A stretch of 64,000 bases of DNA, from NCBI RefSeq assembly GCF_008830185.1, contig NZ_WAGX01000004.1, positions 496,001 to 560,000 on the forward strand. Reading direction: 5' to 3'. The notes beneath the pieces are model-generated. The model made no database searches, was not told the origin of the DNA, and was given only the letters and a program-made list of their open reading frames with translations. This DNA comes from Candidatus Galacturonatibacter soehngenii (GTDB lineage Bacteria > Bacillota > Clostridia > Lachnospirales > Lachnospiraceae). This document shows, in pieces, positions 45,676-54,710 of this stretch. Each line of letters opens with the position of its first letter. Position 1 is the first letter of the stretch. The position numbers and the translations under genes are program-made.

Positions 45676-46420
45676 ATGCTATCACCACAATTCCATCTAC
45701 GTTGTTTCCCGATACTAAAATCTGACTTTCATCAGGAACCAAAAGTTTATAATCCTCTTGATTCATAAGGCTTTGATATCCGATTTGAACGTTTTTTCCT
45801 TCCAAAGTGTCAATGAATGGATTTTCATTCCATTTATACTGTTTCACCCACTCAATATACTCTTCTAATGCCATATTTTGTTTTGTAATTAAGCTTGCAT
45901 GATATTTACCAACATAGCGAAAATGCCATGGTTCTGGCGAGATTCCTGTTATCTTTTCTTTGCCTTTTTGATATCGTTCAATAAAGCCATACTTTGCAGC
46001 TTGTTCGCGAAATATTGCAAATTCTCCATCATAAGGAAAATCAGGACAAATAAAATCAATGTCTTCTTGCTTTTTTGCCAAATCAATGGCCAGGCCCGTT
46101 TGATGTTCACTGTGACCTGGTAGTGCTACGAATTTACTTGTAAAGTCAGCACCATTTGAATTCAGAGAAGAGGAATAGATTTCTTCTTGTTCAAATCGTG
46201 TTCGATAACCACTTACGGCTTCAATCATTTTCTCCATATTTACTGCCTCGATTAGATCTTGTAGTGCATTAGCAGCCTCTTTTTGTAACAACATATCTTT
46301 TATCTTCATTACTTTACAAAGCTCTTCCTTTGAAGGCTCTGCTTTTATGGGATGTGCTCTATTTACAAGAATTAGATGACCTGTATGAATCATTTGATTA
46401 TTTACTAGGATTGATCTCAT
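45668..46420 (-). CDS. vanXY: VanXY-type D,D-dipeptidase/D,D-carboxypeptidase
   Basis: A 250-residue cytosolic (no signal peptide) peptidase. Zinc-ligand motifs are LPGHSEHQTGLAIDLA and GISPEPWHFRYVG, as in VanY/VanXY proteins. The C-terminal extension (GKNVQIGYQSLMNQEDYKLL) matches the VanXY of the VanG type. It removes D-Ala-D-Ala dipeptides and terminal D-Ala so that only D-Ala-D-Ser precursors remain. It overlaps the ligase stop by 4 bp (ATGA). Confidence 0.85.
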   Translation of the reverse strand: MRSILVNNQMIHTGHLILVNRAHPIKAEPSKEELCKVMKIKDMLLQKEAANALQDLIEAVNMEKMIEAVSGYRTRFEQEEIYSSSLNSNGADFTSKFVALPGHSEHQTGLAIDLAKKQEDIDFICPDFPYDGEFAIFREQAAKYGFIERYQKGKEKITGISPEPWHFRYVGKYHASLITKQNMALEEYIEWVKQYKWNENPFIDTLEGKNVQIGYQSLMNQEDYKLLVPDESQILVSGNNVDGIVVIAYE

Positions 46421-48312
46421 GATTGACTCACCCCTAACTCAATCAGATGATTCACTACTTCTTTCATTGAAATACCAGATGCTTTCATCATATTCGGGAA
46501 ACGACTGTGCTCTGTAAACCCAGGTATGGTATTAACTTCGTTAAAATAAATACTTCCATCAGGGGTATAAAACATATCAACTCTGGCAAAACATTCACAT
46601 CCAAGAGCCCTATAGATTTTTTTAGCTGTATCCTTTATACGATCTGCATCTTCTTTTGAGATGCGCGCTGGAACATGAATCTTTGAAGATTTCAAAGTAT
46701 ATTTTTCCGTAAAATCAAAGAAGCCTTCCGATAATTCTATTTCATCTACTTCCCCTACAATTAGTTCTTCTCTTCCCATGATGGCACAACCAACTTCAAA
46801 ACCTTCTATCATTCTTTCGATTACAACCAAATTGTCATACGAAAATGCAAACGTAAGAGCCTCAAATAGCATTTCTGATTTTTCCACCTTTGTAATTCCA
46901 AAAGATGAACCAGCTCGAAGTGGCTTAACAAATAATGGATACCCAAGCTCCTCTCCATATCGTAAAACCTCTTCTTTGTCTTTTTCTAACATGGCGTATG
47001 TTAATAATTTTGCTTCTGGAACGTTTACTCCTGCTTCCTTTACAACTCTATGAGCCATATCTTTATCCATACACACCGCGGAGGATAATGTGTTACATCC
47101 AATGATTGGAATTCCTGCAAGGGCAAATACGCCTTGTACGGTCCCATCTTCTCCGTTCTTACCATGCAAGACAGGAAGTGCTGCATCAAGTTTTATCTCC
47201 TTTGCTGGTTTATCAAAACCATGTTTCCATACATAGATACCTTGAAGTTTCTTATCCGTTGATACTAGTGTAGGATATACCTTTTCCTCTTTGTGCCATG
47301 TATCATTTATAATCTTTTCGGCATCTCCTTCATACACAAACCATCTTCCCCCTTTGTCAATTCCAATTAGAATCGGTTCGTATACACTTTTATTAATATT
47401 TTGAATCACTCCATATGCGGATTGTAAGGATACCTCATATTCACTGGAACTTCCACCAAAAAGAATTGCTATTTTTTTCATTTTACTTTCCTCATTTCCT
47501 GTTGATTGATTATCCTCTGGTAATGGATAACCAATTCTACATTTGTTTTGATATAATACTTTTTGTTCTTTAACAGCGCCGCTTTTTTTATCTATAGTAG
47601 TACGAACGACATCTGCTTTTTGATATATTTCTTTGCCTGATTTGTCATAAACAATCGCATTATTTTGAATCTGTATCTTATAATTGAATTCCTTGTCTGC
47701 TAGAATTTTTCCATGCATTTGTTCTTCATCAAAGCTTAGCTTAATTTGAAAAGTGGTATTCGTTGTATTTTTTACTTTTAAATCAAACCAACCTTCCGAT
47801 ACGGTTGCATCAATTCCTACTGGTGCATCTCCTGGTGGATCTGGAAAATCTTTTACGCTATGACCGTGTCGTTCCACAATTTGCAGTGGGGTGTGAAGGA
47901 ACAACCAAAATAACAGATTACTAATTTGACAAAGTCCCCCTCCATATGCAGTGGTAAGCTCTCCATTTATCACGACAAGCCCATCTTTATAAGGAATCTT
48001 TTTATCTGCATTTTTTACCAGTTTCCAAAAGGAAAATACTTCTCCTGGCTTTATTACAATATCATCTAATGTTTGTGCTGCTAACTTCAGATTAAATACC
48101 TTGTTTTCTTGGTATTTCATATCAAAACCTGTTTCATGATTGTACAAGGTACTATCTGCTTCAAATATTAGATTTTGGTACAAGTCTTCTTTTTTTTCAA
48201 TGGCATACTTTTTGCCATCCAATTTCATTTTTAAATAAAAACAAAATAAACGTTGTTTTTTCCGTATTGGTAAAAGCCAAGGAAATATCTGCGTTAAACG
48301 TCTTCGTTTCAT
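46417..48312 (-). CDS. vanG: VanW-VanG fusion: VanW domain plus D-alanine-D-serine ligase
   Basis: A 631-residue fusion. Residues 1-275 match VanW: MKRRRLTQIFPWLLP, VIKPGEVFSFWKLVKNADKK, GGGLCQISNLLFWLFLHTP. Residues 278 to the end match VanG: KIAILFGGSSSEYEVSLQSA, VLHGKNGEDGTVQGVFAL, KPLRAGSSFGITKV and NEVNTIPGFTEHSRFPNMM. The omega-loop EKYTLKSSKI is the D-Ser-type signature, not D-Lac. An ATG at 47481 with GAGG upstream could give a free ligase of 354 residues. ATG 48312 has AAAGGAAG. No vanR/vanS lies nearby. Confidence 0.88.
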   Translation of the reverse strand: MKRRRLTQIFPWLLPIRKKQRLFCFYLKMKLDGKKYAIEKKEDLYQNLIFEADSTLYNHETGFDMKYQENKVFNLKLAAQTLDDIVIKPGEVFSFWKLVKNADKKIPYKDGLVVINGELTTAYGGGLCQISNLLFWLFLHTPLQIVERHGHSVKDFPDPPGDAPVGIDATVSEGWFDLKVKNTTNTTFQIKLSFDEEQMHGKILADKEFNYKIQIQNNAIVYDKSGKEIYQKADVVRTTIDKKSGAVKEQKVLYQNKCRIGYPLPEDNQSTGNEESKMKKIAILFGGSSSEYEVSLQSAYGVIQNINKSVYEPILIGIDKGGRWFVYEGDAEKIINDTWHKEEKVYPTLVSTDKKLQGIYVWKHGFDKPAKEIKLDAALPVLHGKNGEDGTVQGVFALAGIPIIGCNTLSSAVCMDKDMAHRVVKEAGVNVPEAKLLTYAMLEKDKEEVLRYGEELGYPLFVKPLRAGSSFGITKVEKSEMLFEALTFAFSYDNLVVIERMIEGFEVGCAIMGREELIVGEVDEIELSEGFFDFTEKYTLKSSKIHVPARISKEDADRIKDTAKKIYRALGCECFARVDMFYTPDGSIYFNEVNTIPGFTEHSRFPNMMKASGISMKEVVNHLIELGVSQS

Positions 48313-48697
48313 ATTTTTCTTCCTTTCTATCTTAAAGTACTTCCTTAAGCATTTGTTATATCCCCCTAAAAGTACAAACATACTTTTTCTAAACCTGCTA
48401 TCATAAAAGATATCACAGATGAGGGAGCTTTTTTTTAATTAAGTTTTAGTATCTAATTAAAATTCTTTATGAAATACTTAATATTTTATTAATTTTGTAT
48501 TAACTGTACTATAAGTCTTAATACACTTAATATATAATTTTATTTCTGACTCGTCAAGGACATCATCCTTAATATTTTATTACGAGTTTTTTAATAGCAA
48601 CAAAGAGTCCACTTATTTATTAAATAAATATCAAAAAAATCCCATGAAACAGTCTTAATAAAAGACCAATCATGGGACAATGTTTCACTATGAAACA
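48313..48697. other. AT-rich intergenic region upstream of van cluster
   Basis: The 385-bp gap holds the aminotransferase terminator (48640-48677), an extra imperfect inverted repeat TGTTTCA/TGAAACA at 48681-48696, and otherwise very AT-rich sequence. No clear sigma-A promoter or regulator binding site for the van genes was recognised. Confidence 0.6.
48640..48677 (-). terminator. Terminator after the aminotransferase gene
   Basis: TCCCATGA (48640-48647) pairs with TCATGGGA (48670-48677), with an inner stem GTCTT/AAGAC. On the minus strand seven T follow. Confidence 0.85.
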
Positions 48698-49873
48698 TTA
48701 ACTATTTTTTAATAAAATTCTACTTTTCTTTATCTGCTCTACTGCTTGCTCTATTACTTCTTTATCCTGAACTAATGCAATTCTAACATAGCCTTCACCG
48801 TGAGCACCAAAGGCACTTCCCGGTGTCATTAATACACCTGCTTTATCAAGCAATTCAAAGACAAATTCCTCGCTACTATGAAATCCACTTGGGATGGATG
48901 CCCATACAAACATGGTTGCATCTGGTTTATTTATCTTCCAGCCTATTGAGGATAAGCCGTCACATAAGGCATCTCTTCTTTTTTCGTAGGATAATCTAGT
49001 TGTTTTCACACATGTTTGATCGCCTAGAATTGCTTTCATTGCAGCCTCTTGCAGTGGAAGAAACATACCGTAATCAAAGTTTGATTTTAACTTTTTTAAA
49101 TTCGTAATAATTTGTTCGTTTCCAATGCAAAAACCAATTCTTGCACCTGCCAACGCATAGGTTTTAGAAAGAGAGTTAAATTCAACTCCTACCTCCATCG
49201 CTCCTTCAAAAGATAAGAAGCTTTTTCCTTTCTTTCCATCAAACACTAACTCACTATAGGCATTGTCATGAAGTACAATAATATCATACTTTTTAGCAAA
49301 CGCAATTAAGTCTGTATAAAAGCTATCTGGTGCTATAGCTGTAGTTGGATTATTTGGATAAGATACAATCATAAGTTTTGCTTTTTTTGCTACATCTTCT
49401 GGTATATCCTGAAATTGAATAACATAATTGTTTTCTTTTTTTAGTGGCATGTAATATAGGGTTGCACCTGCTAAAAGTGGTCCGTCTGCAAAAACGGGAT
49501 AGCATGGGTCTGGAACAAGTACCAAATCTCCTTCATCCACGATTGTCATTGCAAGGTTTGCAAAGCCTTCCTGTGATCCGTGCAAAGAACAAACTTGTTT
49601 ATCAGGATCTATATGGACTTGATATCGCTCTTCATACCACTTGCTGACTGCATATGTAAGTTTACTTTGGTCTTTGATGGCATACACATAATTGGTTCTA
49701 TCTGCTACTGCGTACGATAAAGCGTCCATGATATGTTCTGCAGGAGGTACATTTGGAGTACCAATGCTAAGATCAATCACGTTTTCACCTTGTTCTAACT
49801 TTTTAAGCTTCATTTCATTTAGTTTCGTAAACACACTTTCTTGAAATAGATTCATACGTTTTGAAAATTTCAT
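48698..49873 (-). CDS. Class I/II aminotransferase
   Basis: A 391-residue fold-type I PLP aminotransferase, cytosolic. The PLP lysine is in NSLSKTYALAGARIGF near residue 231; SYPNNPTTA and HDNAYSELVFDG supply the ring-contact residues, and the C-terminal GYVRIALV Arg binds the substrate carboxylate. Overall layout resembles LL-diaminopimelate or aspartate/aromatic aminotransferases. It lies 21 bp after the DUF554 gene and is divergent from the LysR gene, which may regulate both. Confidence 0.9.
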   Translation of the reverse strand: MKFSKRMNLFQESVFTKLNEMKLKKLEQGENVIDLSIGTPNVPPAEHIMDALSYAVADRTNYVYAIKDQSKLTYAVSKWYEERYQVHIDPDKQVCSLHGSQEGFANLAMTIVDEGDLVLVPDPCYPVFADGPLLAGATLYYMPLKKENNYVIQFQDIPEDVAKKAKLMIVSYPNNPTTAIAPDSFYTDLIAFAKKYDIIVLHDNAYSELVFDGKKGKSFLSFEGAMEVGVEFNSLSKTYALAGARIGFCIGNEQIITNLKKLKSNFDYGMFLPLQEAAMKAILGDQTCVKTTRLSYEKRRDALCDGLSSIGWKINKPDATMFVWASIPSGFHSSEEFVFELLDKAGVLMTPGSAFGAHGEGYVRIALVQDKEVIEQAVEQIKKSRILLKNS

Positions 49874-49894
49874 TGCTTATCTCCTTCTTTGTAG

Positions 49895-50611
49895 TCACGC
49901 TATGATACTATATATAATTGGAATTATAAATGCAGGAAGCATGTTACCTACTTGAAATCTCTTTCCAAACGCAATATTAATTCCAACACAAAAAATCAAT
50001 GCAGAACCAATATAGGAAAGATTGGCAATCAACTCCTCTCCTAAAAAGGAACCTGCCGCGATTGCTAGTAGTGTAATACCACCTTGATATAGTAAAATTG
50101 GAATTGCAGAAAACATTACTCCAATTCCGTAACCTGAAGTAAAAACAAGTACGATAACAAAATCCAAGATTGATTTTGCTGCAAGCATGGTATAATCACC
50201 ACTTAATCCATCTTGAATTGATCCAACAATTGCCATGGCTCCCACACAGATAATCAAAGAGGTATTTACAAACCCTTCTACAAATCGATTATCCTCTTTT
50301 ACATGAGCCATGCTTTTTAGCTTATCCCCAATGGAATCTAAAAAACTCTCTATATCTAATAGTTGACCAATAAATCCTCCAATGACCAAAGAAAATATTA
50401 AAAGCATAGCCCCTTTTGTCTCAATTGTCCCCTCTGTTACGCGAAGCATTCCTTGTAGCGTTCCTGAAATACCAATAAAGATGACTGCTACTCCACAAGT
50501 TTGCATTAGCATATCCTGCATTTTTTGCTTTAATCCGTTTTTTAAAAATAGTCCGATACCGCTCCCTAGTATTACCGCTACTATATTAATAATGGTACCT
50601 AATCCTCTCAC
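49895..50611 (-). CDS. DUF554-family membrane protein
   Basis: About 238 residues with six or seven membrane segments, of the DUF554 (YdfK/YqgA-like) family. The N-terminus GLGTIINIVAVILGSGIGLF and the later DGLSGDYTMLAAKSILDFV pattern are typical. The GTG at 50611 follows GAGGAGG and gives the normal family start; an ATG at 50629 is an alternative. Function is unknown, and transport of a small substrate has been suggested. Upstream of the aminotransferase and divergent from a LysR regulator. Confidence 0.85.
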   Translation of the reverse strand: MRGLGTIINIVAVILGSGIGLFLKNGLKQKMQDMLMQTCGVAVIFIGISGTLQGMLRVTEGTIETKGAMLLIFSLVIGGFIGQLLDIESFLDSIGDKLKSMAHVKEDNRFVEGFVNTSLIICVGAMAIVGSIQDGLSGDYTMLAAKSILDFVIVLVFTSGYGIGVMFSAIPILLYQGGITLLAIAAGSFLGEELIANLSYIGSALIFCVGINIAFGKRFQVGNMLPAFIIPIIYSIIA

Positions 50612-50730
50612 TGTTTCCTCCTCTTGCATTGACTTTCCTGTTTAGCTATTATATCATTAACTTTATAATATGAATAATTAATGTATTTAATAATATCATT
50701 TAAAAATATTTATGGATGGAAGAACATACT

Positions 50731-51609
50731 ATGGAACTTAGAGAAATTAATACTTTCCTTGTTGCCGCTGATAAGATGAATTTTAGTAAGGCAGCAGAAC
50801 AACTGGGATATTCTCAGGCAGCTGTTACAATACAAATCAAGAATTTAGAAAAGGAACTTGGAACTTTACTATTTGACCGAATTGGTAAAAGCATTTACTT
50901 GACAGAGAAAGGAAAAGAATTTTTAAAACATGCACAAAAAATTTTACTTTATACAGAAGAATCCATATCTGACATAAAGAACGAAAAAGATTACTCTGGT
51001 ATGATTCGAATTGGTACTTCTGAATCCATTTTGGCTGCATCTTTTCCTTCTCTTATTACAAGTTTTCACCAGATGTATCCCAATATGCATATCTGCATTA
51101 AGACTGGTACAAGAAATTTTATCTTTGATCTTATGCTTCATAATGAATTAGACATGGCATATACGATTGATCAAAACGTGATTGATCACGTATGGACAGG
51201 AAAGATTCTTCGTGAAGAAAAGGTATATTTCGTAGCTTCTAGTCAAAATCCTCTTGCAAAAAAACAAACCGTAACCATAGAAGAAATCTTACAGGAGGAG
51301 CTAATTATGACGGAATGTAACATTGGATATACCTATGAACTCTCCCAACATTTAGCACGAAAAGGACTAGGCCTTCACCCTTATTTAGAAACAGGAAATA
51401 CCGACATTATTCGTTCTTTTGTTGCACAAAACAAAGGTGTTTCCTATCTTCCTTTGTTTACCATTCAAAACGAGCTAAAAGAAAAATCCATTGTTCCAAT
51501 ACGGGTTCCTGAGTTTGAAGTAAACGTATACCGCCAACTCTTTTGGCATAAGAACAAATACATAACAAAACCCATGAATGATTTGATGAAATTAATACAA
51601 AGTAATTAA
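50731..51609 (+). CDS. LysR-family transcriptional regulator
   Basis: A 292-residue LysR protein: N-terminal winged helix MELREINTFLVAADKMNFSK and SQAAVTIQIKNLEKELG, then the effector-binding domain. ATG 50731 gives the conventional LysR start; an ATG at 50716 has no site. It is divergent from the DUF554/aminotransferase pair and is the obvious candidate for their control. The inducer is unknown. Confidence 0.92.
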   Translation: MELREINTFLVAADKMNFSKAAEQLGYSQAAVTIQIKNLEKELGTLLFDRIGKSIYLTEKGKEFLKHAQKILLYTEESISDIKNEKDYSGMIRIGTSESILAASFPSLITSFHQMYPNMHICIKTGTRNFIFDLMLHNELDMAYTIDQNVIDHVWTGKILREEKVYFVASSQNPLAKKQTVTIEEILQEELIMTECNIGYTYELSQHLARKGLGLHPYLETGNTDIIRSFVAQNKGVSYLPLFTIQNELKEKSIVPIRVPEFEVNVYRQLFWHKNKYITKPMNDLMKLIQSN

Positions 51610-51637
51610 GAGTCTTACTTTTATATGTAACAAAAAA

Positions 51638-51690
51638 CGGTTGTTGGTTAAAATCTATCCCTTACGAGGGATTTTTTCTACCAACAACCG
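51638..51690. terminator. Bidirectional terminator between lysR and the P-type ATPase
   Basis: CGGTTGTTGGT (51638-51648) pairs perfectly with ACCAACAACCG (51680-51690), with an inner hairpin. The minus strand then runs TTTTTTG, so it is strongest for the leftward ATPase transcript. Confidence 0.85.
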
Positions 51691-51704
51691 CTTAATTATT
51701 CTCT

Positions 51705-54365
51705 TTACTTTCTAATTAAGATTCGATAACATAGTTTGACCGTCTCAGATATTAAAACAACGCTAAAAGTCACTAAAAATATCTTAATCCACATAAACAA
51801 ATCAAGTGGCACAGTTCCAAAGAACGCTCCTGCAAATTGTATAATAATAATCTGAATTAAAAATGTTATGCTAATAACAAGAAGCATGATTTTATTTTTT
51901 AAAAGATGCTTAAATATGCTTACTGCATGTAGCTCTCTACAGTTAAAGGCATTAAATAATTGAAAGAGTGCAAATAAAGTAAATAATACAGTTGGCATTT
52001 GTTCTGTTGTTGCACCTAAAAAGTTTTTCGTATATTGGCATAAGAAGACAATGGAAATATACGCTCCTGTTAATCCAATTCGTAAGAACATTCCTTTTGA
52101 TACGATATTATCGTTTCGCTTTGTTGGTGGACGACTCATCAAATCATCATATACAGGTTCAAGACCTAGTGTAAGTGCTGGAGGTCCATCCATAATTATA
52201 TTAATCCACAATAATTGAAGTGCTGTAAATGGAGCTTTTAACCCTAAAATAATAGAAGTAAACACAACAATAACGGAAGATATATTAACGGTAAGCTGAA
52301 ATTGAATAAATCGTTTGAAGTTCTCATAAATACCACGTCCCCAGACAATTGCTTTTACAATGGTAGAAAAAGAATCATCTAACAATACGATATCACTAGC
52401 TTCTTTTGAAACCTCTGTTCCTGAAATCCCCATTGCAATACCAACATCTGCATTTTTTAAGGCTGGTGCATCGTTGATACCATCTCCAGTAACTGCAACG
52501 ACATTACCTTCTCCTTTTAATAATTTAACAATCCGCATTTTAATGGTTGGTGTACTTCTTGCAATTACGCTTATCTTTGGAAGCAATTGAATTAATTCTT
52601 CATCACTTAAGTCTGCAATCTCTTTTGCTTCTACTGCAACTTGTCCATTATTTAGGAGGTGTAATTCATCAGCAATTGCCGAAGCTGTTACAATGTTATC
52701 CCCTGTTAAAATCTTTAAGTCAATACCTGCAAGTCTACAGTTTTTTACCGCTTCATATACATCGGCACGAAGAGGATCAGATATCGCCACAAAACCGTCA
52801 AAAACCATGTTACTTTCTAATATCGCATGATACTGATCGTCCTCATAATCCTTCATTTCTTCCAATTCCTTATGAGCAAAAGCGATGACACGCATGGCTT
52901 TTTCCTGCGCTTTTTTCATGTATGTTTCGATTTCATGTTTCTTTGACTCTTCCATCTTACACATTGAAAACACACATTCTGGACTACCTTTTACATAAGT
53001 AATGATTTTACCATCTACTTTACTTATCGTTGTCATATGCTTTAATTCAGAAGAAAATGGAAACGAATGCAACACATCGTGATCTAGACGTTCCTCTTTG
53101 TAAGACTTTCCAGTTACTTGTCTTACCTTTGATTTTTCATAAAAGTTTAGCATTGCACATTCGGTTGGATTCCCAATAAAACTGCCATCGAAAGAGAGAT
53201 CCGCGGTAGTATTAAGACAGACATTGTGTACAAGCCAGTTACATTCTAACTGCGTTGCATCCTCATGCCATTTTCCATCATAAAAAGCGGCTACTGTCAT
53301 CTTGTTTTCTGTTAAGGTACCTGTTTTGTCAGAGCAAATAACATTGATACATCCGACTGTCTCTGATGCAATCATCTTTTTTACCAATGCATTTTGATGT
53401 GACAATTTAATGATATTAATGGATAATGATACTGCTACAATGGTTGGAAGTCCTTCTGGAACGGCTGCAACAATTAAAACAATACTTGTTACAAAGGCTT
53501 CTAAGACTTGTTCAACATGTAATCCGCCCGCTAGAAAAAAAGAGATTAACTCTGTGATAAAGACTATGGTTGCCGCAATTACGCCAAGAATCGTGATTGT
53601 TTTTCCAAGCCTTGCAAGCTTTTCTTGCAATGGTGTACTTGTTTTTTCTACCTTTGAAAGTTCTTTTGCAATTGTTCCAAATTCAGTTTCATCACCAACT
53701 GCTGTTACAATCATCTTACCATACCCACTTGTTATAAAATTACCAGAGTATAACATATTACTTCGTTCTGCAAGTGGTGTTTTTTCATCAATTAGAACTA
53801 ACTTTGCATCTTTCTTTGCTGGTACACTTTCTCCTGTTAATGCAGATTCATCCACTGTAAGACCAACACTTTCAACTAGCCTTCCGTCTGCTGGAATCTT
53901 ATCGCCAGTTGATAGCAAGACCAAATCACCAACCACAATATCCTTTTGACCAACTACAATCGTTTCGCCGTCTCGCAATACTTTGATTTGCGTATCCTCA
54001 CTTATTTTCGATAACGCTTCAAATGCCTTTGCACTTTTACCCTCCATTGCCACAGTAATGATGACAGAAAGAGAAATTGCGGCAAAAATACCGACACATT
54101 CTAAAAAGTCTGCTTCTCCTCCTGTTGATGCACGTATCATGTTAACAAAAAGTGCAATGAAACCAGCCATAATAAGCATTAGGATCATAGGTTCACTGGA
54201 TGCTTTGATGGTTCGCTTAAGCAATGATTCTTGTTTTTCTCTTGTTAGCGTATTGGTGCCGTACTTTTCTTGGTTCTTTCCAACTTGTTTTGTTGTTAAT
54301 CCCTTGGATAAATCAGAGCCTAGTCGAATTGATAATTGCTCAATATCTTCCATAAATTCTTTCAC
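51705..54365 (-). CDS. P-type cation ATPase, Ca2+/Mn2+-type (P2)
   Basis: An 886-residue P-type ATPase with the phosphorylation motif SDKTGTLTENKMTV near residue 345, actuator TGES (ALTGESVPAKK), hinge TGDGINDAPALK, and membrane ion-site segments VAAVPEGLPTIV and INIIMDGPPALTLGLEP. The layout fits bacterial Ca2+-ATPases of the PMCA/SPCA-like group, which can carry Mn2+. The GTG start at 54365 follows GGAGGAAG. A yybP-ykoY-type manganese riboswitch lies upstream, so Mn2+ (or Ca2+) export is the favoured role. Confidence 0.92.
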   Translation of the reverse strand: MKEFMEDIEQLSIRLGSDLSKGLTTKQVGKNQEKYGTNTLTREKQESLLKRTIKASSEPMILMLIMAGFIALFVNMIRASTGGEADFLECVGIFAAISLSVIITVAMEGKSAKAFEALSKISEDTQIKVLRDGETIVVGQKDIVVGDLVLLSTGDKIPADGRLVESVGLTVDESALTGESVPAKKDAKLVLIDEKTPLAERSNMLYSGNFITSGYGKMIVTAVGDETEFGTIAKELSKVEKTSTPLQEKLARLGKTITILGVIAATIVFITELISFFLAGGLHVEQVLEAFVTSIVLIVAAVPEGLPTIVAVSLSINIIKLSHQNALVKKMIASETVGCINVICSDKTGTLTENKMTVAAFYDGKWHEDATQLECNWLVHNVCLNTTADLSFDGSFIGNPTECAMLNFYEKSKVRQVTGKSYKEERLDHDVLHSFPFSSELKHMTTISKVDGKIITYVKGSPECVFSMCKMEESKKHEIETYMKKAQEKAMRVIAFAHKELEEMKDYEDDQYHAILESNMVFDGFVAISDPLRADVYEAVKNCRLAGIDLKILTGDNIVTASAIADELHLLNNGQVAVEAKEIADLSDEELIQLLPKISVIARSTPTIKMRIVKLLKGEGNVVAVTGDGINDAPALKNADVGIAMGISGTEVSKEASDIVLLDDSFSTIVKAIVWGRGIYENFKRFIQFQLTVNISSVIVVFTSIILGLKAPFTALQLLWINIIMDGPPALTLGLEPVYDDLMSRPPTKRNDNIVSKGMFLRIGLTGAYISIVFLCQYTKNFLGATTEQMPTVLFTLFALFQLFNAFNCRELHAVSIFKHLLKNKIMLLVISITFLIQIIIIQFAGAFFGTVPLDLFMWIKIFLVTFSVVLISETVKLCYRILIRK

Positions 54366-54477
54366 AACAACTTCCTCCTTGTGTTTCTTTTCCTCTAAAA
54401 GTGAGTCCTACTACTATTTATAGAAAGGATGCTCGTTGCAATTTCCATGAGGGGGAAAATACATGAACATAAAAAAA

Positions 54478-54506
54478 TCGTGTACTGCATAAACATGCAT
54501 ACACGA
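54478..54506 (-). terminator. Second tandem terminator before ATPase
   Basis: On the minus strand TCGTGTATGCAT and ATGCAGTACACGA pair with one or two unpaired bases and are followed by seven T (54477-54471). It follows the riboswitch terminator by only a few bases. Confidence 0.8.
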
Positions 54507-54516
54507 GTCAAAAAAA

Positions 54517-54554
54517 GAGACCATGTATAACATCTTGTGCTATACATGAGTCTC
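54517..54554 (-). terminator. Riboswitch expression-platform terminator
   Basis: On the minus strand GAGAC-T-CATGTATA pairs with TATACATG-GTCTC, a 13-bp stem with one bulge, then seven T (54516-54510). Its left arm includes the CTCATG that closes the aptamer, so aptamer folding and terminator folding exclude each other. Confidence 0.85.
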
Positions 54555-54633
54555 GTTCATTAAGACAAGCCAGACTTATTCAGTCAGTATGTTGACTTGT
54601 CACGTAATATCTTACGCAAACTACTCCCTCACG
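54545..54633 (-). ncRNA. yybP-ykoY-type (Mn2+) riboswitch aptamer
   Basis: The minus strand holds the conserved pieces in order: GAGGGAGTAG near the 5' end, ACAAGTCAACATAC in the middle, TCTGGCTTGT (pairing with ACAAG), and GAACGAGACTCATG at the 3' end. P1 is CGTGAG (54633-54628) with CTCATG (54550-54545). This is the known yybP-ykoY manganese-sensing layout. Manganese-bound aptamer would hold the CTCATG and prevent the terminator, turning the ATPase gene on. The remaining 54366-54710 sequence holds only these elements. Confidence 0.82.
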
Positions 54634-54710
54634 AGTAATGAAATTGTTAGTAAAGTGTATCATAGGAACATGAATAAGTCAAGATATCATCCAATTTATG
54701 TCATTTAATC

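Noticed and set aside
53410-53949. A 179-codon open frame on the plus strand inside the P-type ATPase gene
   Set aside because: The minus-strand ATPase frame has all catalytic motifs; the opposite frame has no recognisable domain and no ribosome site.
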